Positions 1 through 12,747 of a stretch of 64,000 bases of DNA are shown in pieces. The stretch's first letter is position 1; every line of letters starts with the position of its first letter. The DNA is taken from NCBI RefSeq assembly GCF_020882245.1, contig NC_083599.1, positions 16,936,865 to 17,000,864 on the forward strand, read 5' to 3'. The stretch comes from Rhopalosiphum padi (lineage: Eukaryota > Arthropoda > Insecta > Hemiptera > Aphididae). Made by a program: the position numbers and the translations under genes. Under the pieces are notes generated by a model. That model was not told the origin of the DNA and made no database searches. It was given only the letters and a program-made list of their open reading frames with translations.

Positions 1-1098
1 AAACAACTAGAGTTGGTAAAGGTTCGAAATTTTTTACCAATTATGTGTTATTTATAATATTTTTTAACTATACTAAGTACTTTATTAGCTACTCCCTACT
101 AGTAAATTAGATAGGCACGCATTTATATTATTATTAATTATTACCTATATCGTATTGTATTTTACTTGTGTATTTATTGTTTTATCATAATAATATTCAT
201 AATAATATTGCGATCGACTTTTATAAATCATGATACTGAAAGACCTTGACACGGGTATATACTTATACAATCAATAAATTAGCCAAAATGTACTTAAAGT
301 ATAAATATATAAGATAAGAGTTATTCCCACTAAACAATGTGTTGTACATACAATTTAGTTTACGATACAGAACAGGTTAATAAGACAGATAATAAATTGA
401 AATCCAGGCCTATCGAAAATCATTTTACGAGGAGTATTCGTTTTACAATAAATTTTCACGAATAGTATGTCGCTTATAATACGGTTTTACAAACTTTTAA
501 ATGGTGTTGTCGCATCAAAAAATGATAAAAACTTATTATACATAACTAATAAAAAATATGTTATTGAAGATTTTTATCGCCTGGGTACAAAAACAGTAAC
601 ACTTTCTCAACTTTTCACTAGAAACAATTTATTTTATGTGAAGAAAATTGTTTAAAATCGGCAATAATTTCAGGTAATATAATTGGTTTTCGTCAAGCAG
701 TATCAGAACTGTCTTTGACTGGTGGACAAGGGGTGATAAGGTGCGATTGCTTAAAAAAAAATGTATAACTGATAGATGTAAATGCCGATCAAAAAATGCA
801 TTGTGTAACTCAGAAGCCACAGTAACCAAGCCTGCACAAATAAATTAATTATGAATGTAATAATTATTGTAATATTTAATAATAAATTTGTTCTAAATTC
901 AAATGTATTTGGTATTATATATATATACAAGTAAAATACAATATATAATAATTAATAATAATATAAACGTGTACTTATTTAATATACTAGTAGGAAATAG
1001 CTAATAAAGTACTTGGCATAGTTAAACAATAATTACTATTATTAATAACAAATAATTGGTGCAAAATTTCGGACTTTTATCAACGCTATTTGTTTCTC
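1..1098. mobile_element. Decayed TIR transposon with ~150 bp inverted ends
   Basis: The first ~150 bases and the stretch from about 940 to 1098 are imperfect inverted copies of one another. The best-matching core is 'aagtactttattagct' with the flanking 'tactagta' and 'tttatattattattaattat' blocks, and the match runs outward to the very first bases of the window. The element may therefore begin just before position 1. Between the arms lies a degraded transposon ORF remnant, annotated separately. Arm length and content fit a non-autonomous, internally deleted derivative of a larger DNA transposon. No target-site duplication can be read because the left boundary is at or outside the window edge. 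Confidence 0.75.
467..843 (+). pseudogene. Remnant of integrase-type (Ginger/KRBA2-like) transposon ORF, C-terminal part
   Basis: An open segment from 467 to 655 encodes 62 residues that include 'YRLGTKTVTLSQLFTRN'. After a break, positions 700-840 encode a Cys-rich tail in two frames: 'LTGGQGVIRCDCLKK' continues after a one-base frame change as 'CITDRCKCRSKNALCNS'. From memory of the family, this arrangement (an LGTK..LYTRN-like block followed by a GGQG..CxC..C..RCxC..C.S zinc-binding-like tail) is the C-terminus of the integrase-bearing transposon proteins that are often labelled KRAB-A domain-containing protein 2-like in insects. The integrase core is absent and the frame is broken, so it is not functional. 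The family assignment is inference; the broken, Cys-rich coding relic is visible directly. Confidence 0.55.
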
Positions 1099-3225
1099 TT
1101 AAGATTAACCGAAAATCTTGTTATAGTTGCTTGTAAAAGTCTGAACTGCAGAAATCATTCGGGGTTTGGCCAAACTATTTTGTGTATCCCATAGGTTTTA
1201 CCGGTATTCGTACTTTTACCTAACACCTGTAGATATCATAAACAATGTACATTATTGCTATAAATATCTTATGATTATTATTATTATTGTTCTGATAGTG
1301 ATGAGCATTGATATATTAATTTTGTATTCAAACTATCCAGAACATTTTATGGACTTTGTAGACCACAGTCTCTTTCTCTCATCCGTCAGCAAGGACAAAC
1401 CCGTCAGATCCGGCAATGTTATCGTTGCTTTTGTTTTTCTATACCCGAGAACATATTATTATTATAATCGTACCGTCGTTTCCTATAATTAAATAAACAG
1501 TAGCCAAGAGTACTTTTACAGTAATGCAATACTGTGTCCATTAGTATATTATTGATTATAAAAATACTATTAATAATCGTAATACAGCACTCGTGTTTAC
1601 TTTTTGCCACTATTGTAGACCTTGATGACTGACGACTGACATCACGAGGGGGATTTAGTATTGTGATATCTTCTCGACACTTGTCACCGAGCACGCGGGT
1701 TGGAACGCCGTCTGGTTTTAAAAACGGTAACGATTTTTATAAACGATGTTCGACGGGTCCACCGTGAACATTATCCTGACAGGCGGTACATGTGTGTGTA
1801 TGTGTGTGTATGTATGTGTGTGTGTGTGTTTCAGACACAAATTTAGATTTCGGTTGAAAGATCTGTTCAAGACAGAGATTCCTCTGCGTTTTACTTTATA
1901 AGAAAACCAATAATAACTAAATAGTTATTAAAAATAGCTGCTCGGACATTAATTAATTATTATGTTATATAATTAACTTAAAAGAGAGGAGTTATTACTA
2001 TTATTTACTAACGAAATATAATGAAAATTTATGATCTCACAATTGTTTGTGAAATATAAGATAATGTCACTTAAAAATGTAAATACTCGTGTAGATTAAA
2101 TATTATAAAATACATAACATATTTTATTATAATTACACCATCCCCCACGGTCGGCATAACACCTTCCAATTAAAGTTACACCATTTTAAGGCACTAGTGC
2201 GTTGCACAATTAGTTTCCTCACAATACGTGTACAGTATACACTATACACTATACATTATATAGATAATAATATAATTTCACTAGTCTTCTACAGACAAAA
2301 ATATTTCGGCCTTTGTGGATGTATGTGCGTCAGTAGTCGGTAATTAGTAATGGGACGACGACGACAATATAGTTAGTGACGTATACCCAGGAAGAACGTT
2401 ATCGCCCGTTGTTTTTAAACACGATCGGATAGAGAGTATACATTTTTTTCTAGATAAAACCGTCAAACAAACGAGTTGTATGGAATCGACCAGTTGGAAG
2501 TTAGTGATCGTGCGAATGAGATCTTGAAATACATGAAAAGTTTTGAGCGGTGCGACTTATGTATTTCCCACCGTCAAACTGATGAAATTGTTTATCATTG
2601 TTATAATTATTATTATTATTTTTACTATTACTAATAAAACGCCCGTTGGCTGACAGAATCAAAATAAAATATAACTTAGTGATGATGATGACTAGGGTGG
2701 GAGGAGGGCATTGTTCTCGTTAAGAGAACAAATACGGTTCCGTTCGAAAGTATTTGTTAAATACTCGGAAGGACAAACGAAAAAGTATCCAAAAGATTTC
2801 ACATTTATTTTCTTGCTGGGAAATGTATGAAAATAATTTAAAAGTTGGCCACCCTCTTACATTTATTAGTATTCATGGATTCGATTATCCCTGTAGTTAA
2901 TATTACACTGTTGTAGTATTAAATAACATCTTCTTGTATCAGTTAAAATCTTTGGTTACCATATATAAGTATGTATAAACAAAAATCGAATTCCCGTGCA
3001 ATATACGTCTTAAATGTATGTCCATTTCAGCCAAATTTTAAAATTGAAACTTAATATATTACACAAGATTTATTATGATGATGATTTACGGTTTTATTTT
3101 ACTTAAGTTCTGTAAATCAGTATCCATAAAAATTAATTTTATTTAGAGATATGTGCACAATTATTAATGTCATAAATCATCATGATTATGCTACTTAATT
3201 AATGAGATTTTTTTTCTATTTTCAG
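1099..3225. other. Non-coding stretch; intron of the left-hand gene or flank
   Basis: No supported exon was found. The open frames near 1166-1694 are low-complexity and overlap on both strands. The stretch contains a (TG)n microsatellite at 1791-1830 and a slightly more GC-balanced segment at 1620-1860, which is too weak to call. A polypyrimidine tract and acceptor AG close the stretch at 3225, just before the micro-exon. Confidence 0.5.
1791..1830. repeat. (TG)n microsatellite, interrupted by TA
   Basis: Run of TG dinucleotides interrupted by 'tatg' units, read directly. Confidence 0.9.
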
Positions 3226-3249
3226 GTAACACCGAAAGTTTGTCTGCTG
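3226..3249 (+). CDS. 24-nt micro-exon of a gene entering from the left
   Basis: A pyrimidine tract with acceptor 'ttttctattttcag' is followed by 24 bases and then a perfect donor 'gtaagtac'. Read with phase 1 at both ends, it encodes NTESLSA with split codons at each edge, and the last base G joins AA of the exon at 22744 to make GAA (Glu). The length is a multiple of three and the flanking phases are equal, so it could be included or skipped without shifting the frame. The upstream exons are not in the window or cannot be recognised. The pairing with the 22744 exon is inferred from phase and from the sensible protein produced. A chance acceptor/donor pair remains possible. Confidence 0.5.
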
Positions 3250-3564
3250 GTAAGTACTAATTTGATTATATTATGAATACATTATATTTGAACCTATTAT
3301 AGGTATTATTTAATTATAACATTTAAATTGACTGTGTGTATTTTTTATTATACCTATATATATACCACACCGGGAGTAATCAATACACATAATTTTACAA
3401 TAAACTTATTCAAACTTTTTTTATTACGAAATTGTTCAATGTTTCATTTGAATGTCCGGACTTCTGTATTTATTTTTTAATATTATAACTGTTGCATAAT
3501 CATGAATTCTTAAATCACTTAATCAGTATTGTCACTACTTCCGTCATAAATAAGTGTTATAGAA

Positions 3565-3751
3565 CGTTTCCCAAAGTGTGTTCCACAGAACCTTAGGGTT
3601 CTGTTGGACAATCTCAAGGGTTCCGCCAGATGTATGTGATTATTGAGAAAATTATTTTATAGTATATTTGAGTAATTTATGTTATTTAAAAAAAATTGGA
3701 TTCCACGAAACACTCAAGGGTTCCGTGGTTATAAAAGTTTGGGAACCACTG
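3565..3751. mobile_element. hAT-like MITE with 8-bp target duplication
   Basis: The direct 8-bp repeat TTATAGAA lies at 3557-3564 and again at 3752-3759. Between them is a 187-bp element whose right end reads 'gtttgggaaccactg' and whose left end begins 'cgtttcccaaagtg', a degraded inverted copy. Internally, two 'caagggttccg' blocks are visible. An 8-bp duplication plus CAGTGGTTCCCAAAC-type ends is the hAT superfamily signature. It is too short to encode anything. Confidence 0.8.
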
Positions 3752-4060
3752 TTATAGAATTTATTTTCGATATGCTCTTTCTTATACATTCAGTTTATCT
3801 ATACTTTTACTTTTTAAACGTTTTGAAAATTATTCTTTGATGGTAGAGATAAGTAAAGTGATTAACATGATTAACATGATTTCCAATAACTAATAAAATT
3901 TAATAAACAAATAAATAATTGATTCAGATTACGTACGAATTTTATCAAAGTGATTATGAAATTTATCTACTTACTTTTGATACCTGTTCTAAATCGAGAC
4001 CAACTCTATGTAAATGGCATGCAATAATTTGCAATACTGTAATACTCACCAGTAAATAAA

Positions 4061-4083
4061 TGTGTGTGTGTGTGTGTGTGTGT
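4061..4083. repeat. (TG)n microsatellite
   Basis: Uninterrupted TG dinucleotides, about 11 units, read directly. Confidence 0.95.
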
Positions 4084-7000
4084 TTTTCTTTGTTTTGTTT
4101 ATTGTTATTAATCGTCTTTTATATTATTTAGAGCTAAATATTATTTCAATATTTAACTCTGGGATTACTTTTGAGAATCAATACTTTTTAAAACAATTAC
4201 GAAAAACAAAACAAAAATTACGAAAAACGTGAACTTTGGCTCTTTCTGTGCTATTTAAAACATTTTAAATATACCTAATATGCCTAATAACATTTTCGTT
4301 TATGAGGAAAAATGTTTAAAATATGTAAATTATTTTGAAATTCGTATCTTTCGTAAAATTTTTAATTTTAATATTTAAAACTTGAAAATTTAAGACAAGA
4401 TTCCTCAAGTTTTTTTTACAGAAAATTAAAAAAAGTTTAGCTTAAAGCATCACGCATTTTTTATAAGCGATCAAAATATTCAAAATTTAACGACATTGAT
4501 TATTTCCAAGTAAAATTACAATTATTCCTTTTACAATTTATTTTTATTTTGTTGTAATTAAAAAAAAAAAATAACATTGAAAAACTCAATATTATTGCTT
4601 TTTATTTGGGTCATCTCCTACAAAAACGAGTTATATTAATGAATGATTAACCTATGGATAAATGTAATATAAATGTATTCTGTATTTATTTTATTTTATA
4701 CGATTCAGATATATAATAAATATGCATAATAATAAAAATAATAACAAAAACAGTTTATCATATTAAAATGTACGATAACAGACACTATTAACTACTTGAA
4801 TCACTGATTCCGTCGATTACGAAATTGAATTCAACATTTTTTATTTTATTTTGTTATTCAAAATCTATATTAGTAAGTAATTAAATACAATAAGTAAATT
4901 TAAGGTTAAACATCATACATCCCTCTTTTTCATCCGTAACTTCACATGTATAATATATTACAACATGGGCGCAAAAATCTATTATCAAAGAATAATATTA
5001 TAAGAGGTTCATCGTTTAGTAACTAAACTTTAGTGTTAATAAATATAATATAAATAAATATAGGCGCAACTAAACCGATATTTAGGGGTGTACAAAATGT
5101 GAAGAGCCTCACAGATAGCCAGGAACATCATAGGTACTTAATTTTTTTCAATACACAGTATAATACAAAATATTTTAATAAATGATAATATTTATTTCAA
5201 AATATTCTTATTTTAATGGAAAAATGTTATTATTTTTGGTTACCTAGTTACTCCAATGCTAATGAGTATAATTGTAATGTTTAATTTCCATTACGCCGTT
5301 TCTTATCGTATCGTATTCCGTTTATTTATCCAAGAGATGCCTTAAGAGTGCGTTACGCTTATATTTTTTTACTTTTTTATAGCCCAAATACGCTAGTAGT
5401 CTTATCTACAAATTATATTGAATAGCCTGCGTCTTCGGTCCGCAGCCAAAACTTTTGAAAGACATAACCAACAATCGACAACACTATAAACTAAATGTAC
5501 CATTATACAAATAATTTTTTAACGACCATTGTGGCAGTGGTGAGATACCAAACTTTATTTTAACTTTGATAACAACTCGCAGTACACCAATGAGTGAAAG
5601 TATTGAACTGATGCGTAAAGTAGTGTCATAAGAATTAAGTAATTCACCTATTCATGAAAAAAATATTTATATATAATATTAAGTTATAAAAAAAGGGATC
5701 AATAGTATTTTGCTTATTAGTTTTCATTGATCTTTATGAGACTTTACTCATTTCTTTATTAAAGAAAAAATGTTCTCAATGTTTCTAATGATTTCTTTCC
5801 ACCTTTAATGGTACTATTGCTGCTTGTCGATGTTTTCATTTGAATTATGTGTAATTCGTATGGCTTGAATACTATAATATAGATTATTAAAATAATAATA
5901 TTAATAGTAATAATTTTGATTATAAACCTTGGACCTTAGTTACCAAATACAATCAGATTATTCATAAATGGGTCTAGGCAAAAATAGCAAATGTAATAAT
6001 GGCAAAGTAAAATGAGTGAAATTCAAAGATAAAAAATCAGAATTTCATACAAAAATCATAGTTATTAAATTTAAAATTTTAATTTAATTTTTAAAATTTA
6101 AAATTTAAAGTTGTAAAGGTTATACCTTTAAGGAAATTTACTTATCACTTGAGACAATAATAATTATTACTTAAGTAATATTTTAATTAGGTACTCTTTT
6201 TCTATAATCTCTAAACTTGTTTTCGACTTTCCATTTATTCACCGATGCTTCGGATTTCATGTTTATTACTTTTTTTATTATTATTAAAATAGTTTTTTTT
6301 TAATTTTAATTTACAATCTATATTAAATTATACAATAAGTAAATTTGATGAAAATATAAAAACAAAATGATATGAAGAAGACATGACTAGAGAAAATAGC
6401 TATTAAAATCACTTTATAATTATGTACACATAAGTAATGATAACATATTAAATTATCTAAAATCTTATTTAGAGAATTGATTTTTTTTTTAATTTAAGTA
6501 TGAATATAATAATAATTAGGTTAAAAGATCTCTGGACTTCTTCAGTCGACGGAATGTATCGGGTAGGTTCAGAGAGAATAAATTTGATATGAGAGGATTT
6601 AAATGATCATGTATAGTTTATTATGGAATATTGGAATCGTTTATAGAATTTAGATGCTAGAATAAAGATCATTCCTTTGCTAGTTAGCTATTATAAATTT
6701 TGTCATTTTTTACTGATACCTTTATAAATGTACTCTGTATAGATAACATTGATATTTTAAAATTTTTAAATAAATATTATAATTGTTTACACACAACTTA
6801 GATAAAAAAAGAATTAAATATTCTTACAATAAATCAATGAAACAAAATATAAAACACGGTTCACTGTGAGACGTTATTGTCCCCATTACCTATTTACCTA
6901 CCCTATGTTTTTACCGTTCTTGGTACACTATTATAGTACATAATATTTTAATCTATATAGTCCGTTATATTATAGGATATTTATTTTAATCTATGTTAAA

Positions 7001-7326
7001 GAGTGTACATAGGTATATACTAATAACTATAGATGTAAGTATAAAATAATCTATATATATAATAACATTGAATAGTTGGCTAATTGTATTCTATATCATA
7101 TTTGTAAGAATATCTAAAGAACGAGATAAAAATATGCTTAAGGTTAGGTGTTCCACACTTAGTGTATGTAGACATTCGCGCCATCGAGGTTCTTATTTAT
7201 TTTTTCGTACAAAACTACAAAAGGCATACAATACCAGTTTCTTTTTTTTTTAATTCAATAAATTGAATTTTAAACGCAATAGCGTTTACTTCACGTTCGG
7301 TAGTAAAACACAAACACACACGAATA

Positions 7327-7354
7327 TGTGTGAGTGTGTGTGTGTGTGTGTGTG
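7327..7354. repeat. (TG)n microsatellite
   Basis: TG run with one GAG interruption, read directly. Confidence 0.9.
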
Positions 7355-10243
7355 CCATGTGCACGTTACAACCATTTTATCTGAGGACCGTCGGCCAACG
7401 CTACACGAATAAAAACTCGACGACAACGACGACGTTGTGTAAATTCGATTACCGACGTGTTTTCATTATCGTTTCGATAATACGATTTTACCGAATAATT
7501 ACAGCAATAACGAAATAAACGCGCGGCCGGCTTTCAACGCCGACGGATGACGTAATTTTGTTGTTGTATACATTCGCGTCGATCGCCGTAAAAGTACAAA
7601 ATATGTAATAATAAATAACAATATATACTCACCTGAATATTAGGGCGGAAGGCGCTTTTACCCGTCGAGTTTCTCCGACGTTTTTCTCGAAAATGTATGC
7701 AAATTGGATATTCGACACGAAAATCGCAAAAATGACGTGCGCACGTACCCTCGGCCGCGGCGGCTCGTCTTAGGTATATAAACATTATATACCTATATTA
7801 TATGTATACATAATAATATGTATTTGCAAGTATTATCATAATGCGGTCGTCGCGCGTCTACCAAAGTACCACCAACGCCTTGTATATTTATACACATAAT
7901 ATTATCGAACTGTCTTAGCACTGCCGGAACGATTTGTGAATTTAAACAACTAATTTGCAAAATAGTTGCAATGATTTGTATTTCAGCGGAACATTTTGAT
8001 AACACCGCGATGCGCAGATTTGGCAGCACGCATACGCGTATAACATTAACCGGCCTTCCGTGCGCTCTCGTATTACGTGCGTAAAAATCGTTCGCGTAAT
8101 TCCGTTTGACGATCAGTAAAGAATTTCCATAGCACGTTAACGTATACTATAATAGTCGAGTTACAAAATATACTTCTCCTCCTCGCTATTCATAATAAAT
8201 CTTTATTTTTTGTTTTTATACATATTTCGTAGGACACGATTATTATTATTATTATTAATATTTCACTTCGACCGTAGCTCGTCGTCGTCTACCAATGCGA
8301 TCAGTTATTTCAAACAATTTAATTTTTCATTTCTTTTTATATTTTCTTACTACTTCAATATTCAATTTGATTATTTTATCTCATTTTTTTTTTTGTTATT
8401 TTAACATCTTACACACACTTTCTCCCTATTGATTTTTGTCCGTAACCAATGACTTTGAATGTTTTAATTTAATGTACTTTACTTTTAACAATCTCTTTAT
8501 ATAAATATAATATACCTAGTAGCTAGTGTATATGTAGTATATTATACTTATATATTTTGATCGTATAATTTACTCCATCTCAAAAAAGTTTCCTTTGCTT
8601 TACGTCGTTGAATTCCTAAAATCGATTAAAAACTTAGCCTATACCTCAGTTCGTGATTACTTTTCGATAAAAATGAAAATGTTTTTGATTAAAATTATAC
8701 AACCGTGTTTTTAATATTATATACCTACAAAAAGGAAACTTGAGGTTGTTTTAAATAAAGTCTAAAGTTAAGTTTACATAATTAGCAAACCAGATGCCAA
8801 AATGTTTTATGTATTTAATAGGTTCAATTGGTGATAAAAAGTAATCCAATACGCTTCAGTTACAAATCCAGATAAATCAACCAAATTCTTTCAATTACCG
8901 AACAACTAAAGTTTTCGATGTTAGGAACAAAATTATATTAAACATCCGTATATACTATTAAAGTCGAAGCGCTGTACGTTTAAATATTAATCTAAACGGA
9001 AATTGATATATTAAATAATATATATATATATTTAATTGTATACCTGCAATTCGTTCGCAAAACATTGTTTTTTAGTATAAAATATAAAGTTGGCGTCTCT
9101 TTGATGTTTAATACGTATAATCGAACAAAAAACTCAGTAACATTAATTCCATTAAAATTATATTACCTATACATTGTGTGTATTATTGACTTTTCACCGT
9201 CTCAGTCACACGCACACACACACACAGAAGTGCGTGATTTGCTACTGGTTGGTTTCCGTAATATGACTAATACATACATGTCGGTCTGTGTGTATAACGG
9301 CGGCCTGCAGTTTAATCGTGCGCTTATGTATAGATGTATATATTATAATGCAAACAGTCCGACGTCACTTAAAACTCTACCTATATAGGACTATAGGTAA
9401 TATAGATTTATATATATAAACGTTATACGCGTCTGTCTATTCCATATACCTATATATAAGCATACAATATTCCGACTGCGTAGTTAACGACTATCGTTTT
9501 CGGTGGTCATATAGCGGCCGTTTAATTTCCGGCGACTTACTGGCACGGCTGGTTTTAGATCGACGTCTATCGTGCGCGTTCAGCCTATACACGTGTACGT
9601 ATAAGGCTATATTTACCTATTACTATATAGTATATACACGATATACATTATATACAAATATATACATATATATTGTGTAAAGAGTCACCACGTACCGGCG
9701 TGACGGCTGCCATTTAAAGACAATGTAATATAGCGAATTCAAATTACACATTCAACACGGGGATCACGAGATTCGGCTGCTCCGGCAGAGGGTTGAGATT
9801 GCACATAGATGTTTTATTACGGTTGACCGGCGACGAAAAGGTTGTGGCTCTATAAACCTTACCTATATATGTATATAGACATAGGTGTAATGCGTAATAT
9901 AAAATATATCTACAATACGTAAATACGTAGGTAATACGTATGTCTATGGACATAGTCCGCCGGGCGTTGTTTAACGGTATACGGTCATATAGCGAGAGTA
10001 TATGCTAGCATAATATAGGCGTAGTGTTGCTATATGAACGCGTCAAAGCGGTAAAAGTTTCCCGTCGGAAGGAACTTAAAATATCACGTTAACGGGTAGT
10101 TCTGGGTGGGAAAGTACATCCCAATGATCAGTGTGGAGGGGTAGGCGTCGCTTGGTGGAAGGGCTTTGCCGGAAAACGTTTTTCTCTCTTGGGAACAGCC
10201 GCCGCGGAAAAACGAATTTTCGGCCAAAAACTTGTTCGACTAT

Positions 10244-10264
10244 AACACACACACACACACACAC
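10244..10264. repeat. (AC)n microsatellite
   Basis: About ten AC units followed by 'ccacac', read directly. The flanking short ORFs on both strands are generated by this tract. Confidence 0.9.
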
Positions 10265-12655
10265 CCACACATATACATACATATATATATTATATGTATT
10301 GTATATAAGTGTAGTTGTGTTAGAGTGCGAAAACCACTATCGCCGTTAGACTGTTGGGCGTTTGTCGCCGGTCGCTTCGTATGAAAGTTTCCGCTTGACT
10401 TACATGCAATAATTGGTGTAATGAAAATTTTTGTTCGTCGAAAAAATAATCTTCTTATATTGTATCTTGTATTTTCGATTAATATATATAACTATTACAT
10501 TATATCTATAATGTAAGGTAGTAGTTTCCAATAAAAATCTCATATTTTGAGTTGGCCGTTGGAGGAAGGTGGAGCATTTATACGATTTCAATGTAAGTCC
10601 CCCAAAATCAATCATATTCAACTGTAAACGTATAAATCGGCAGATTATATTTTTCGGTTCACAGTAGTTTTGTCTACAAAAAAAAAAACCCCAACAGTAA
10701 AATCATGGCTAAACTAACCTAAAGAATCGAATACGCATAAAATATTAATATTAGATTTACTGCTATTTGTTAATACTGTTTGTCGTTAATAATGTTCATA
10801 TTATTATTGATTGCGATTAACTTTATGACATTACTATTTACTATTTAACTAAAGTTCATATAACCGAAATGCTTGATTCATTCGATTGCCATATTATATT
10901 AAAGATATAATTCAAGCGAAGAGATTCTCCGGGGAGTCTGTGCGCGAGTGAGCGTTACACGATGAGATAAATTATTCATATTTCGCGTTTCCAGCCAACT
11001 GTTCATAAAACATTTAAGCACATGTCTGCGTGACTGCATCTATGGTTATAATGACGGTGGTGACACACGTGTCTATAATACTCTGGTTTTAAGTAGGGAG
11101 TACAAGAAAAATCAGTCCCCCCTCTATTTGGTTACTTCTGTCCAGACTTAAGTAACGTCCATTCTTATAAAGCTATACTGCAGCTATACTAGAGCTGTTC
11201 AGTTAAATTAAAATAATTTCTTTGGTTGGAAAGAATGATTTATCTTCGAAATGTTATTATTTTAGTCGAATAAAGTTATTTTAACAAGTATTTTTCGGTT
11301 CGATAAAAAAAATATTATTATACAAAATACTAACTTAATTAATTTTCATTATCATCTCATTATATATAAATTATCCTATAAATGTCGATAAAAAATCTAT
11401 TTTCGGGTAAAATATTTGAAACATAATACAAGGATAATTTTTTCATTTTCCAACTAAATATTATAAAAAGTTTATTGTTATACCATATTTTTTTAAAGCA
11501 TTTAAAGTCTGTATTTATATAAAATTCGTCAAAATCTCGAAAGTTTATGAATTATTATGTTGTTAGTCATTCGAAAAAAATTTTTTTTTATATCTGACAT
11601 TTGACAATTGAATAAAACATTCCTCATTAGCTTTTTACCTATTTAAAATAATAAAGTTTACCGGAAAGTCGCATTCATTTTTTAAGACTGTTTAAACCTT
11701 AAATTTTTACGACATTAGATTCATCTATATAACAACTATTTCCCTCAAAACCATTTTTTTTTAATTTTTTTGTAATTTAAAAACAAATAACCATACACAT
11801 AAATACTTATAATTTTCTATACATAGTATTATTTTCTAAATAATAAAACCATGTTCTAATTATGTTAAATTTTTTTGAACTATTTAGGTATATTGGCATT
11901 TAAAATTTTCAATATATTTTAATTTTTTCCATAAAATTTGGTGAAAAATCCCAATACAAAATCCCATATCATACGTTTATCTTATATTTATATACAATTA
12001 ATAAAAACACATTCGCATAATCTTGTTTTAAAACATTTTAAGTTTGAATTTTAACAACATTTTTTAAAATAACAAAAATGTACAACCCATGAGTATTTTG
12101 TCGTTAAAAATTTATAAAATCTTCAATTTTTACAGCTAAGATTTGAACATTTCAATATTTCATTATAATGTTTCTCAAAAGAAGTTCATATTGAAATTAA
12201 AAATTAAAAAAAAAACATACAAACCAATTATAAACATTTAAAGCATAAAATTCGACGAAATTACATATTTTAACAATTAATAATAATGTTAACTATTTTG
12301 TTAAAATTCAAAAATTATTATTCGTTAGGACTTAAAATTTTTACGGTTTTTATAAACTGTATTAAACTCAATGAAATGTTTAAAATATGAAAATTAATTT
12401 TAAGATATTGCCCATTTAACGCACTTTTTTACGATAAGTTAAAATGACTGAACAGTTAGTAACTATAATAAAAAATTGAATAAATAGGTATATATATATA
12501 TATCATTTTAATAATTAAATACTAATTATGAAATAAATATAATGTATTTGGAAAAAATTAAGCCAATAACTACAAAAGTTTTAGTTAATACTTTAATAGA
12601 AATATTAAAAAAACACATAATGAAATATACTTATACCGTGACATAGGCTGACAAA

Positions 12656-12747
12656 CCGTCTCTGTTCATAATCGTTTTTAATATACAATAATTTATTATT
12701 GAATTCAAATTTAATACACCCATTACACCATTACAATGATCCACTCG
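12656..12747 (+). repeat. Dispersed-repeat conserved box, copy 1
   Basis: Contains 'cgtctctgttca', then a 'cgttttt...tatacaat' block, then 'ttgaattcaaatttaa' and 'cccattaca'. The same ordered blocks occur at 47189, 63663 and 24272 on this strand and at 19115 on the other strand. AT-rich sequence upstream (from about 11560) shares shorter motifs with the other copies and probably belongs to the same insertion, but its limits cannot be set by eye. Confidence 0.65.

Larger units (their letters stand above)
7260..10390. other. CpG-richer non-coding stretch with microsatellites
   Basis: Segments at 7270-8110, 9190-9600 and 9960-10390 contain many CpG dinucleotides (for example 'ctcgacgacaacgacgacg' near 7413 and 'cgcgcggccggc' near 7520), unlike the AT-rich surroundings. 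The reading frames here are short, overlap on both strands and resemble no protein known to me. The stretch could be a promoter or leader region of an alternative transcript of the enclosing gene, or of an unrelated non-coding RNA. Function is not shown by the sequence. Confidence 0.35.

Noticed and set aside
1741..1830. Segment with frame '..FDGSTVNIILTGG' resembling an exon
   Set aside because: It runs into a TG microsatellite, has no donor or acceptor in a compatible phase, and the frame is closed just upstream.
10076..10384. Three overlapping ORFs of 68-72 codons on both strands
   Set aside because: They are created by the (AC)n microsatellite, giving His-Thr or Val-Cys runs.
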